Source: Girardinichthys multiradiatus (taxonomy: Eukaryota > Chordata > Actinopteri > Cyprinodontiformes > Goodeidae). Taken from it: a stretch of 64,000 nt of DNA. The position numbers and the translations under genes are program-made. This document shows, piece after piece, positions 35,430 to 46,243 of this stretch (its first letter is position 1; the number at the start of each line of letters is the position of its first letter). Under the pieces are notes generated by a model. It searched no databases, was not told the DNA's origin, and saw nothing but the letters and a program-made list of their open reading frames with translations. The stretch covers positions 7,610,740 through 7,674,739 of the forward strand of contig NC_061804.1 in the NCBI RefSeq assembly GCF_021462225.1, in the 5' to 3' direction.

Positions 35430-35750
35430 GGGAATCTCCAACTCCAGTTCAGGAAGGAGATGGGTTCTGTGCCCCAGAGATGAACGTGTTTTGGCTCAAA
35501 ATGTATCGACCCCAGAAACAACAGCAAATTACCTTGCAAAGATATTGACTGAAGCTGGAAAGAGAGCGTCACTATTCACAGTGAAATGGATGGGCTGAAA
35601 GGCCACTCAGAGAGGAAGAAGCCATTACTCCAAAAGCAACATAAATAGCCAGATTTGAATTCATGAATGTACTCTGGGACACACAACTTAAATTTTGAAG
35701 ATGTGTCCCATGGTCTGATGAAGCAAAAACTGGAAGAGTCCAAACTAATA
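35430..35750 (+). mobile_element. Tc1-like transposon remnant
   Basis: Words from the DNA-binding and early catalytic part of a Tc1-like transposase: 'gagatgaacgtgttttggct' (35477-35496), 'aacagcaaattaccttgcaa' (35520-35539), 'aaaggccactcagagaggaa' (35599-35618), and 'tggtctgatgaagcaaaaac' (35711-35730, the first catalytic Asp region). The frame is broken. Confidence 0.6.
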
Positions 35751-35929
35751 CCAAGAAAATAGATCATGTCACACCAGTCCTTGAAGCTACCGGTTTATAA
35801 AAGAATAGTGTTTTAAATTTAAGACATTAAATGGTCCTGAGGCTAAACCCATCTTAATGCTGGTAGTTGGATATAATCTAGCATTCTTAGTTCACCAGAG
35901 ACCTGTTTATTTGGTATTTCCAGCACTAA

Positions 35930-36230
35930 ACGAGCAGAGACAGAATTGAATTTCCTATGCTCCTTAGCTCTGTAACAAACTCCCTGAAAACCTGAGATGT
36001 GCAGAAAGTTAGGTCCTTTAAATCAGAACTGAACACATTGAAATTTTCTGCGTATTTCCTGAATATTTGCTTTAAATTTGTTTTTTACTGATTGGTTTTT
36101 TTTTTCATTTAAAGACTAAATAATTCAATTCCTCTTAAAGTGTGTTATTTATGTTATGTAGTTTCTTCTTCCTAAGCACTTTGAATTGCTTGTGTATGAA
36201 TGGTTCTATACAAACAAAGCTGCCTTTCTA
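35930..36230 (+). mobile_element. LINE-like 3' tail fragment
   Basis: A weakly conserved run resembling the common 3' end of a fish non-LTR element: 'tcctttaaatcagaactgaa' (36013-36032), 'tttgaattgcttgtgtatga' (36180-36199) and 'ctatacaaacaaagctgcct' (36206-36225). Class and edges are uncertain. Confidence 0.4.
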
Positions 36231-36683
36231 CACAAATTGTAAAGTTGAAAAGAGAAGCTCTACTTTTCTCACAAGTGGAAACAATTTCAACCGCTTCAAA
36301 AATCCTGACGTGACATTTTTAGAAGTCACTGCTGGGAACCAAGAGGAAGTAAGAGAGCTTGTCTGAGACTTGGATGCAAAAAAAAAGAAAATGATGAGGA
36401 TAAATCAGAACGCTGCAGCTCCTGGCATGTACTGAACGTCACAGACTGCTGACAACAAACAGTTTGAGAGCATCTTCAGACCGGTCAGAGCGCTGCACAG
36501 TCTTGTAGATGTTTTCCAGAGCGACTGCCTCCACCGTTTACATTCCTGAGTTGAGGCCATCCTGGTTTAAATTAGAAACCAAGGTGAAGCAAACAGGGAC
36601 TTTACTGCAGTTAGTCTAAGTGGTGGAGGCTAGTCTACGCCCCCAGAGTTCACTCCAGGATGAACGACACTTCAACCCCACTA

Positions 36684-38281
36684 CAGGTCCTTCTCAAAAT
36701 ATTAGCATATTGTGATAAAGTTCATTATTTTCCATAATGTCATGATGAAAATTTAACATTCATATATTTTAGATTCATTGCACACTAACTGAAATATTTC
36801 AGGTCTTTTATTGTCTTAATACGGATGATTTTGGCATACAGCTCATGAAAACCCAAAATTCCTATCTCACAAAATTAGCATATTTCATCCGACCAATAAA
36901 AGAAAAGTGTTTTTAATACAAAAACGTCAACCTTCAAATAATCATGTACAGTTATGCACTCAATACTTGGTCGGGAATCCTTTGGCAGAAATGACTGCTT
37001 CAATGCAGCGTGGCATGGAGGCAATCAGCCTGTGGCACTGCTGAGGTCTTATGGAGGCCCAGGATGCTTCGATAGCGGCCTTTAGCTCATCCAGAGTGTT
37101 GGGTCTTGAGTCTCTAAACGTTCTCTTCACAATATCCCACAGATTCTCTATGGGGTTCAGGTCAGGAGAGTTGGCAGGCCAATTGAGCACAGTGATACCA
37201 TGGTCAGTAAACCATTTACCAGTAGTTTTGGCACTGTGAGCAGGTGCCAGGTCGTGCTGAAAAATGAAATCTTCATCTCCATAAAGCTTTTCAGCAGATG
37301 GAAGCATGAAGTGCTCCAAAATCTCCTGATAGCTAGCTGCATTGACCCTGCCCTTGATAAAACACAGTGGACCAACACCAGCAGCTGACACGGCACCCCA
37401 GACCATCACTGACTGTGGGTACTTGACACTGGACTTCTGGTATTTTGGCATTTCCTTCTCCCCAGTCTTCCTCCAGACTCTGGCACCTTGATTTCCGAAT
37501 GACATGCAGAATTTGCTTTCATCTGAAAAAAGTACTTTGGACCACTGAGCAACAGTCCAATGCTGCTTCTCTGTAGCCCAGGTCAGGCGCTTCTGCCGCT
37601 GTTTCTGGTTCAAAAGTGGCTTGACCTGGGGAATGCGGCACCTGTAGCCCAGTTCCTGCACACGCCTGTGCACGGTGGCTCTGGATGTTTCTATTCCAGA
37701 CTCAGTCCACTGCTTCCTGCGCAAGGTCTGGAATCGGCCCTTCTCCACAATCTTCCTCAGGGTCCGGTCACCTCTTCTCGTTGTGCAGTGTTTTCTGCCA
37801 CACTTTTTCCACAGACTTCCCACTGAGGAGCCTTGATACAGCACTCTGGGAACAGCCTATTCGTTCAGAAATTTCTTTCTGTGTCTTACCCTCTTGCTTG
37901 AGGGTGTCAATAGTGGCCTTCTGGACAGCAGTCAGGTCGGCAGTCTTACCCATGATTGGGGTTTTGAGTGATGAACCAGGCTGGGAGTTTTAAAGGCCTC
38001 AGGAATCTTATGCAGGTGTTTAGAGTTAACTCGTTGATTCAGATGATTAGGTTCATAGCTCGTTTAGAGACCCTTTTAATGATATGCTAATTTTGTGAGA
38101 TAGGAATTTTGGGTTTTCATGAGCTGTATGCCAAAATAATCCGTATTAAGACAATAAAAGACCTGAAATATTTCAGTTAGTGTGCAATGAATCTAAAATA
38201 TATGAATGTTAAATTTTCATCATGACATTATGGAAAATAATGAACTTTATCACAATATGCTAATATTTTGAGAAGGACCTG
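36684..38281 (-). mobile_element. Nearly intact Tc1-like DNA transposon
   Basis: 1598 bp, the usual Tc1 length, starting CAGGTCCTTCTC and ending with its reverse complement, flanked by TA (36682-36683 and 38282-38283). The terminal inverted repeats are 200 bp (36684-36883, 38082-38281) and differ at one position by eye, which suggests a young copy. The transposase gene lies on the - strand and has a single frameshift. Confidence 0.95.
36960..37953 (-). pseudogene. Tc1-like transposase, single frameshift
   Basis: It would be about 331 codons. The first part (37953 down to about 37830) starts MGKTADLTAVQK and contains a helix-turn-helix 'TQKEISERIGCSQSAVS'. The second part, in another frame (37844-36960), holds the rest of the paired-type DNA-binding region and the catalytic domain. 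Catalytic motifs are 'LFSDESKF' (first Asp), 'FQHDLAPAH' (second Asp) and 'SPDLNPIENLW' (Glu), the DD34E layout of Tc1 transposases. QHD replaces the more usual QQD. One indel between about 37790 and 37840 separates the two frames; otherwise there is no stop before the TAG/TAA end. A transposase acts on its own terminal repeats; this copy is inactive as read. Confidence 0.93.
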
Positions 38282-39740
38282 TATAGTTTAAGGTAAATCA
38301 GAAGTACATCAGTATTTGATGATTTAATGCTAACACCAAAGCAGTTTGACTCATTTTAAAAGTGAATCCTTTAACAACGTTAGATGAACTTCAGGCGATG
38401 ACAGACTTGCAAAAAATGATGTAACATCAGAGATGTTTTCCTAATTTCATCAGCCATCTGGTAGCAGCGGAAATCTTCCAGAAAGACAAAGAGCCTGGCA
38501 GAGAATTTATCACACCAACAACCATAGATGCACCCCAGCTTGCATGGGAGTGAATGTTCTCCACAGAGCCCAGGATCTCCCTATAAATGCCACAGGTTTC
38601 ACTAGACCTTTGTTGTGTTGCTGAGAAAAATCCAGACATTTTAAGTAAAAGGATTTTTTTTTTAAGGCTTTTTATTGAATTTTATTGAAACATCTTCAGA
38701 TTTCAGACATGGCTATGAATGTGTAAGAAAAGCAACAGTGAGCGATTTCTACATTCAGCTTCAGATAGAATCAAGTAAGGTGCATAAAAAAATATATATA
38801 TATAAAAAAAACATAATGTCAGATTGCCATAATGAAAAAAAGAGTAAAAATACAATTTTATCATAATCATCTCCTCCTAACTCTAACCTGGAATCATGTC
38901 ACAATCATTTTACATTAACTGGGGGACATTTAATTCTTCTTTTGTAGCTGCTTGCTTTGTAGGCATATGCAAATTAAATACCCACAGTGGAATAAACACA
39001 CAGTGGATTTATAGCTTTTTGGTTTATCGACAAGAAGCATTACTCTGACGAAGAACAAGTATTTACACAAAGATCTACAACTAAAGCACTATTGCTGCTG
39101 CCAAAATAACATTACATTGATTACTGCAGTTATAATTACTGTTATCTATAAAATGTATTTTTTTAAACATAGATTTAAAATTTTGAAAGAACACCATAAA
39201 ACGTTAGAAGTTTGAATTGAACGTGCTTATTGAGGATAATATTAGACCTTTTTACGGTTCTGTTCTGTACAGAGTAACACAAGCACAGCAAGCTGATGTT
39301 AGCTGATTAATGAGTCGGGGAGTCTGCTCCTGTAGCCAGTCTGCAGTTTGCTGCTACATGCATACTGCTGATAGCTTGCCAATGGTAGATTTAAAATATT
39401 ACCTTAAAAATAGTGATGGGAGGAGCTCTTTTAGCTTCCTTACCAACACTTTTGTGTTTTTTTTTTTGCAATCAGAAAGATTTCCAAACAGTCAAATTGT
39501 CTATGTTGTCAGTCAGGAAGCCAGGGAAAGTCATCTTCTTCAGCCAGCTGGCCACAAGTGCACATCAACAGGTAAGAGAGGGTGCAGCAATGTCACTCTA
39601 TGCTCCCGATGAAGAAATATTTAGTCATTCATACAACTTTCTCTGGTATCTCATTAAAAGACCTTCAAACAATTGGAAGAACATGACAGAACATTTTAGA
39701 TTTTTGTGCAGCACTTGTGGCCTTTATTTTTCCAGTATTT
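38282..39740. other. Intron sequence, nothing recognised
   Basis: Part of the 7.7-kb klf8 intron. AT-rich, without terminal repeats or conserved words that I recognise. Confidence 0.5.
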
Positions 39741-39893
39741 TTTGAAAGTAGGCAGACAGGAAACGGGGACGGACAGGGAAGACATACGGCAAATGTCGCC
39801 GGGTCCAGGACTTGAACCTTAGCCAAGTCGAGGACTAAGGCCTTCGCACATGTGTCATGCCCTTAAACCCCTGCGCCACCAGCACCGCGACCA
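39741..39893. repeat. Fish interspersed repeat, copy 1
   Basis: A run with 'gacaggaaacggggacggac', 'gggaagacatacggcaaatg', 'gtccaggacttgaacctt', and the ending 'cccctgcgccaccagcaccg'. A second copy of the family is at 41250-41420 in the neighbouring intron. Confidence 0.6.
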
Positions 39894-40465
39894 TGACAGA
39901 ACATTTTAGTTTTAAACCATAACCTTTCCTGAACCTTAACACTGCTAACCAGCCCATGGCTAGGAAGATTTTGCTCAATTTTTGCATCATTAGTTCAGTC
40001 TTTTAGCAGCCTGAGCAGGTTCAACATATGGATGATGTCGAGATTGTTTTTAGAAGATGGATTATTGCAAGTTATCTACTATCCAAGTGGAGACAGTGTT
40101 TTATCTACAGTTTACTGTGTGCTGGTCTGAGCTCAGTGTTTTGTGTGAAATTATAAGCTGAAAACTGCCAGTTTTCTTTAAAGGGCTAGAGTATTTTGTG
40201 TGTTATCATCCATCTCCAAAGACATACACCTCTGGTAGAGCAAAATGGAGTCAAACATCTTCGTTATACAAACCAGGACACTGAAATTTATTTTTGTCGC
40301 TACCTTCGTAGATATGTGTGATTCAATCCCAACCTTAAGACAAATGTTAAATAAAGCCTTGACGCTCTAGAGGAGTTTCTAAAAGTACAACAGTTTCCCT
40401 GGTGAGGGATGGAGAAGAAACTATGCTCCAGCAGTATCTATGGTGCAGGTTTTCAGATCACTCAC

Positions 40466-40700
40466 CTGATCCCTCTGAGCGTCCGTCGCTGCCTATCAGT
40501 GGCACTGTGATGGCCGCTGTGGCGACACCGTCTGTGGGCACGGTGGTGTAGACTACAGGCAGTGACTGCACCACCACAGGGATGGTCTGCAGTTGGCCCA
40601 CCTTGCTTGGCATGCTGACTGAGGGAATCGTATGTATAACATGGAGAATCTGCTGTCCTCCAGCTCCCTGTGTGGCTAGGATAGAACCTGGAGAGAGGAC
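40466..40700 (-). CDS. klf8: klf8 exon, conserved central region
   Basis: 235 nt (78 codons + 1), phase 0 in and phase 1 out. It encodes a central domain with 'QQILHVIHTIPSVSMPSK' and 'IPVVVQSLPVVYTTVPTDG', then 'AAITVPLIGSDG'. These blocks match KLF8 almost residue for residue as I know it (LPxVYTT, AAITVPLIGGDG) and are clearly different in KLF12 and KLF3. The role of this region is not well defined; it lies between the CtBP-binding motif and the zinc fingers. Splice sites are cctttcag and gtgagt. Confidence 0.93.
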
Positions 40701-40787
40701 CTGAAAGGACAACATGACTGAGTGAGAAACCTTGCTGTGTGTGTTTCTCATTATAAATAAATGGAGGAGGCAAGAGTTTGTGGTTAC

Positions 40788-41036
40788 CATGGAGCCTATG
40801 GATTGTACCGTGGTGGGAACAGGTGTGGCTGAGAGGCCGGGCTGGGACACAGCACTGCTTGGTGCAGGGTTGACTGTGGTGCTTGTTGTGGAAGCAGAGC
40901 GGGGCTTGTTGAGCGACAGGTCGACAGGTTCGGTCTGGTCCTCAGCGGGACTCGAGTGAGGTGAAGAGGGCTCCATCTTAATTTCTGACTTCATCTTCAG
41001 GTCTGTAGGTTGGGAGCAGTCATCACCTACATCCGC
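40788..41036 (-). CDS. klf8: klf8 exon with the CtBP-binding motif
   Basis: 249 nt, 83 codons, phase 0 at both ends. It contains a SUMO-type motif IKME and then PVDLS (codons at 40928-40914), the short motif through which KLF3, KLF8 and KLF12 recruit the co-repressor CtBP; the rest is Ser/Thr/Pro-rich. The flanks 'EPVDLSLNKP' resemble KLF8 'EPVDLSFHKP'. It is separated from the next exon by an 87-bp intron (donor gtaacc, slightly weak but with G at -1). An ATG inside the exon (40994) is probably not the start, because the frame is open back to a good acceptor (ttttttccaacag). Confidence 0.92.
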
Positions 41037-41249
41037 CTGTTGGAAAAAACATTGAGGGGCAGAGGTAGTGAAGGACAGAGGTTAGATTAAATTATTAAAC
41101 ACTACATATAGCATATAATATGATGCTAATCCTGTAGCATATAATTTAGTAAATTATATACTGTATCTCTGGTTCAAGTGAATTGTGAAAAATCATCACA
41201 ATAATGAAAGAAGGAAGTTTTTTATTCTGATTTGTTGTTTTTTGTTAGA

Positions 41250-41420
41250 CTTCAAACAATCTTTTTGTGGGACTGATGGCCTCTATTTTGAAAGTGAACT
41301 GAAAGGAAATGGGGTGAAGAGGGAGGGGGAAGACATGCAGCAAAGGTCAACAGGCCGGGACTCGACTAAGGCCTCCGTCGATGGGTAAGCCGCTCAACCC
41401 CTGCGCCACCGTCATGCCCC
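41250..41420. repeat. Fish interspersed repeat, copy 2
   Basis: Second copy of the family at 39741-39893: 'gaagacatgcagcaaaggtc' (41328-41347), 'caacaggccgggactcgact' (41347-41366) and 'aacccctgcgccaccgtcat' (41396-41415). Confidence 0.6.
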
Positions 41421-42516
41421 GTCAAAAGATCTTTTTAATAATTACATTCTTAATTTTTTACAAAAAAATTTGGTCTTTCTCTCATCATAAATCTTTTATG
41501 TTCTTCTGTTTTAAAACATGAAAATACAACAATCTCTGATATATTTTCATTGAAGTTAAGAAAATAAGCTTGAATTGGAAATCTTTCAGTCATCAGTGAA
41601 AGGGGGGCCAGTGAAAGGACTCATTGTAATTTCATTGTAATTTAAAACCATGGATGAAGATATTGTCATTTGAGATGGTTCCCTTAATTTAATTCCCCAT
41701 AGAATCAGATTCTTGAGCTGAAAACATACTAAATACCCTCAACCTGTAATATTAGTTAGCAGAACGGCAAAATGCCTCAGTAAACATGCATCTTTTTATT
41801 TTGAGTCCTTTTTCCAATCAGTAGAAGTGGAATTCTGGCATTGGGAATCTGCTCCTTCCTGGATAAATGCTTTCCCACTAAGCCCTAGTTTTTGGAGCCT
41901 CCTTAGAGGAATGGAGCACCGATTCTCCTCTCCAGCCACCCAGGGCTCAGCTGCCATCCAGCCGCAAAGTACAGGGAACAATGGCTGCTGTGTGGAACGC
42001 TGGGAAGAGGGGGAGGTGGATGAGAAAGTGAGACAGACAGAGACAGAAGGGCTGCATGGGTATGGAAAGCGACTGGTACAGGCTGAAAGAGAGAGAGACA
42101 GAGAGAGGAGTAAGAGAGGAGAAGTATAGTGGAAGAGGGAATAGCAGTGAGCCTCCAGTCCAGGAACTGGCCTCCATCCAGGTTAGCTCAGCATAGTTTG
42201 GCTCTGGGCAAGGAGGAGAGGGTGGAGATTCTGCTACATCCTTTTATCTGGTCAGACAGTTCAGCTGGAAGCTGGGTTTACAAAGGTGGATGGATTCGCA
42301 AATATATATACACATCGACTGTCTACCTTTATATCTATGCAAATAGCTATATTCCAATAAGGAAACAATTTGTTTTGCATGTTTAACTGGATGTGGTCAT
42401 GTGGTAACAGCTTAACCCTCTTTAAAGGGATCTTTGATATTCCTGGTGGCAGCATGAGTCCGCAAAGAGCAAAAGGGACAAGAGAGGGGAAAAGAGAAAA
42501 GCAAATGAGGGGTACA

Positions 42517-42703
42517 GGGAAAGGAAAGGAAAGGAAAGGAAAGGAAAGGAAAGGAAAGGAAAGGAAAGGAAAGGAAAGGAAAGGAAAGGAAAGGAAAGGA
42601 AAGGAAAGGAAAGGAAAGGAAAGGAAAGGAAAGGAAAGGAAAGGAAAGGAAAGGAAAGGAAAGGAAAGGAAAGGAAAGGAAAGGAAAGGAAAGGAAAGGA
42701 AAG
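42517..42703. repeat. (GGAAA)n pentanucleotide tract
   Basis: About 187 bp, roughly 37 perfect units. It is all-purine on the + strand. No stop codon can arise in the repeat, so long Lys/Gly/Glu/Arg or Phe/Leu/Ser/Pro frames appear across it; they are not genes. Confidence 0.97.
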
Positions 42704-42927
42704 ATTTGACCTGCATATTTGAAAATAATTCAAATGTCAAAATGGAACAAAAGTTGACAAAGGTTTTCTAAGGAAAATAAAGGAAGAAAATAAGAGGATG
42801 ATGATAAGAAAAAAAAAATAGGCAGCTGTTACATGATTGTAGTGAGACTGTCAAAGGAATGGAAAAACGGAAAGAAAATTCTGAAAACAAAATCAAGTGT
42901 GGAAGAAGTGAGCAAGGCAGGGAAGAG

Positions 42928-42977
<50 letters not shown>
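42928..42977. repeat. (GAAA)n tetranucleotide tract
   Basis: About 50 bp of AAAG units, the second purine tract within 0.5 kb. It is followed by a pyrimidine-rich stretch on the same strand (43040-43330). Confidence 0.95.
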
Positions 42978-42978
<1 letters not shown>

Positions 42979-43484
42979 CGGAGTGGGTGGGAAAGGCCCA
43001 GGTGTTTCCATGGAAACTGAGAGCCATCAGCTGACTGCATGTTTTCCACACGTTCCACCCACCACCAACTCCCTTCCCTTTCTCTCCCAGCCCCTTCACC
43101 TTTCCATCACTTCACCCCTCCATCTTTTCTTTCCCCCTCCTCCCCCTCTGCCAGGACCACACCTCTGACACCTTTCTCTCCCACACCTCCGCCTTCCTCC
43201 TCAGCATCTCTCACTCTTTACACCAACCACACCCTCAATGCCTCACCCTCTCATCCCCACGACGGCTTTCTTTCTTTCTCACTCTCGTACTTTTTTTTTC
43301 CTTTTTTTCTCTCCTCATGGCTGCTCAGAAAGCTACAATCTGGTCCACAATTTAACAAAAAGTAAAAACTCTTTCTGCACTCAAGATGTGATAAAAAATA
43401 GAAAAATTTAGGTTTTATGTGGAAGTGTTTGAGGGAATTTTATACGGAGTTATTAGACATTGCCTAAATGTGAATAAAATAAAT

Positions 43485-43925
43485 ACAGTGCCTTGTGAAA
43501 GTATTCAAACCACTTGAACCTTTACACACGTTGTTACGCTACAACAAAAACTGTGGTTTTTTCGAAGGATTTCATGTGACAGACCAACACAAAGTAGTGC
43601 ACAATAGTGAAGTGGAAGGAAAATGATACAAGGTTTTTTTTTAACTTTTAAAGAAATAATCTGAAACCTGTGTTGTGGATTTGTATTCGCTCCTATGGAC
43701 AATAATTTACAGAACCCCCTGTCACTTTAATTACAGCTTTGGGGTGGGTCTCTGCATCCTTTGTACTCTAGAGACTGAAGTTTTCGTCCATTCTTCTTTT
43801 CTCAATACCTCAAGCTCAGTCAGATTGGATGGAGAACATCTTTAAACAGGATTTTTTAAGTCTTGCTCTAGATTCTCACTTGGATTTATTTCTGAACTTT
43901 GACTAGGCCATTTTAACTTATTACA
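43485..43925 (-). mobile_element. Tc1-like transposon remnant (same broad group as the outer element at 3.7 kb)
   Basis: It begins at a terminal repeat 'cagtgccttgtgaaagtatt' (43487-43506), then 'ttcatgtgacagaccaacac' (43571-43590), and the reverse of the transposase start region with 'caagctcagtcagattggat' (43811-43830) and 'ctgaactttgactaggccat' (43892-43911). The other half is missing. Confidence 0.65.
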
Positions 43926-44990
43926 AAGGGTTGTCCTGTATTTAGCTCTATCTATTTAGCTCTATCCATCTTCCAGCCAACTTTGCTGCTGCAGTGGGCA
44001 TCCTACCAAGACCTGGGAACCAGTAAAAAGTAAGCTATCGTTCTCTTTTGGTTTTCTCATTTATTCTAAGAAAATCTCTAAGTTGAAAATAACTATAATG
44101 TCACCAAAAAGCATTTGGCAAATAATAAGCTTTTTAACAAGAGCTTTCCAAAGCCAAACAGACTCACATCAAGTTCTCTTTGTCTAAGTCACAATAAACT
44201 TAACACATTAGGATGTTCAGAGCAGAAATCCTTGACTGAACTTGAAGTGTTGCTCTTCTTCCTCCCCCTGCATTTCTCAGTTCAACAACTCCGCTGTAAA
44301 ATGGGTCACCCGGTCCTCATCTTGCAATTAATTCATGTGATCTCTAACTCTCCCTGCTGCGGCCAGCAGCTGTGACTGCGGCAGCCGAGACGGTGTGCAG
44401 AAATACAAATGCATGACGTCTGGAGGACTTTAATCATCTTGTACATGAGGCCGCACGTTTTATACTGGTAACGTAATGCGTGATTTACGGGGGGCAATAT
44501 AGCTCAGCTGTCAGTTTGCCCACAGAGGACGGCTGACACATGTAAGACGTATTACTGTATTTAATACCTATGAAGAAGGCCGTTCAGGTATTCAGAGCTT
44601 CAATACAGGGACGCACCTTTAAACAATTTTTTTAATTGTGTGTGTTTGGCTTTAGTGATGTGACTGTAAGCATTTAATAGAGAGAAACTGGTCAGGTTAG
44701 AAGAGGTCAACTAACACGGTGAATAATTAATCTACTTTACTGATGAATGCTTACTGTGGGATTTCTAAGGGTCGTTTTACTTTGGTAAGGTAACAAATGA
44801 ATACATGATTCTGTACTTGTACAGCATTGGGGTAAGTAGAAATAATTACTGACTGTGTTTGACGACAGATTGATTTCCACAAACCAGTTAAAGGCTGCTT
44901 GTTTATTCATATGATCAAACTGCCATAACTCAGTTCCTGTTTTCTCTCTGCTGTTGTTGCTGCGCACGTTTTTAGACAACATGGATGTAA
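43926..44990. other. Intron sequence, nothing recognised
   Basis: No conserved element, repeat or exon signature was identified here. Confidence 0.5.
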
Positions 44991-45010
44991 GCTGATGGGT
45001 CAGCAGACAC

Positions 45011-46243
45011 ATCCATCCATCCATCCATCCATCCATCATCTATGCATCATCCATCCATCATCTATCCATCCATCCATCCATCCATCATCTATGCATCATC
45101 CATCCATTTCTCCACCCATCCATCCATCCATCCATCATCTATGCATCATCCATCCATCATCCATCCATCCATCCATCCATCATCTATGCATCATCCATCC
45201 ATCATCTATCCATCCATCCATCCATCCATCATCTATGCATCATCCATCCATCCATCCATCCATCATCTATGCATCATCCATCCATCATCTATCCATCCAT
45301 CCATCCATCCATCATCTATGCATCATCCATCCATTTCTCCACCCACCCATCCATCCATCCATCATCTATGCATCATCCATCCATCATCCATCCATCCATC
45401 CATCCATCATCTATGCATCATCCATCCATCTCTCCACCCATCCATCCATCCATCCATCATCTATGCATCATCCATCCATCATCCATCCATCCATCCATCC
45501 ATCATCTATGCATCATCCATCCATCTCTCCACCCATCCATCCATCCATCCATCATCTATGCATCATCCATCCATCCATCCATCCATCCATCCATCATCTA
45601 TGCATCATCCATCCATCATCCATCCATCCATCCATCCATCCATCCATCATCTATGCATCATCCATCCATCTCTCCACCCATCCATCCATCCATCCATCAT
45701 CTATGCATCATCCATCCATCATCCATCCATCCATCCATCCATCATCTATGCATCATCCATCCATCATCTATCCATCCATCCATCCATCCATCATCCATGC
45801 ATCATCCATCCATCTCTCCACCCATCCATCCATCCATCCATCATCTATGCATCATCCATCCATCATCCATCCATCCATCCATCCATCATCTATGCATCAT
45901 CCATCCATTTCTCCTCCCATCCGTCCATCCATCCATCCATCCATCCATCCATCCATCCATCCATCCATCATCTATGCATCATCCATCCATCTCTCCACCC
46001 ATCCATCCATCCATCCATCATCTATGCATCATCCATCCATCTCTCCACCCATCCATCCATCCATCATCTATGCATCATCCATCCATCATCTATCCATCCA
46101 TCCATCCATCATCTATGCATCATCCATCCATCTCTCCACCCATCCATCCATCCATCTTCTATGCATCATCCATCCATCATCCATCCATCCATCCATCCAT
46201 CCATCCATCATCTATGCATCATCCATTCATCCATCCATTTTCC
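45011..46243. repeat. ATCC-based minisatellite with higher-order units
   Basis: About 1.23 kb of CATC/ATCC repeats with a regularly recurring block 'catctatgcatcatccatcc' roughly 25 times, at about 35-60 bp spacing. A second spacer, 'ttctccaccc' or 'tctccaccc', appears in a subset, so the array has units of units. All three + strand frames stay open for over 370 codons because no stop codon occurs in the repeat; this is not evidence of coding. Confidence 0.95.

Larger units (their letters stand above)
32768..40465 (-). other. klf8: klf8 intron, 7.7 kb, transposon-rich
   Basis: Phase-1 intron holding a (GT)n tract, Tc1-like remnants at 33690-33920 and 35430-35750, a LINE-like 3' tail (35930-36230), the Tc1-like copy at 36684-38281, and an interspersed repeat at 39741-39893. 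The stretch 34070-34400 repeats words such as 'gggccatta' and 'gggtccc' but shows no clear period. No gene was seen apart from transposase. Confidence 0.75.

Noticed and set aside
40732..40959. 75-codon + strand frame
   Set aside because: Shadow of the PVDLS-bearing klf8 exon on the opposite strand.
42261..42771. 133- to 159-codon frames across (GGAAA)n
   Set aside because: Pure microsatellite translation (Lys/Gly/Glu/Arg or Phe/Leu/Ser/Pro repeats).
45011..46243. CRISPR-like array
   Set aside because: Regular spacing is present, but the 'spacers' are themselves ATCC repeats and the context is a vertebrate intron.
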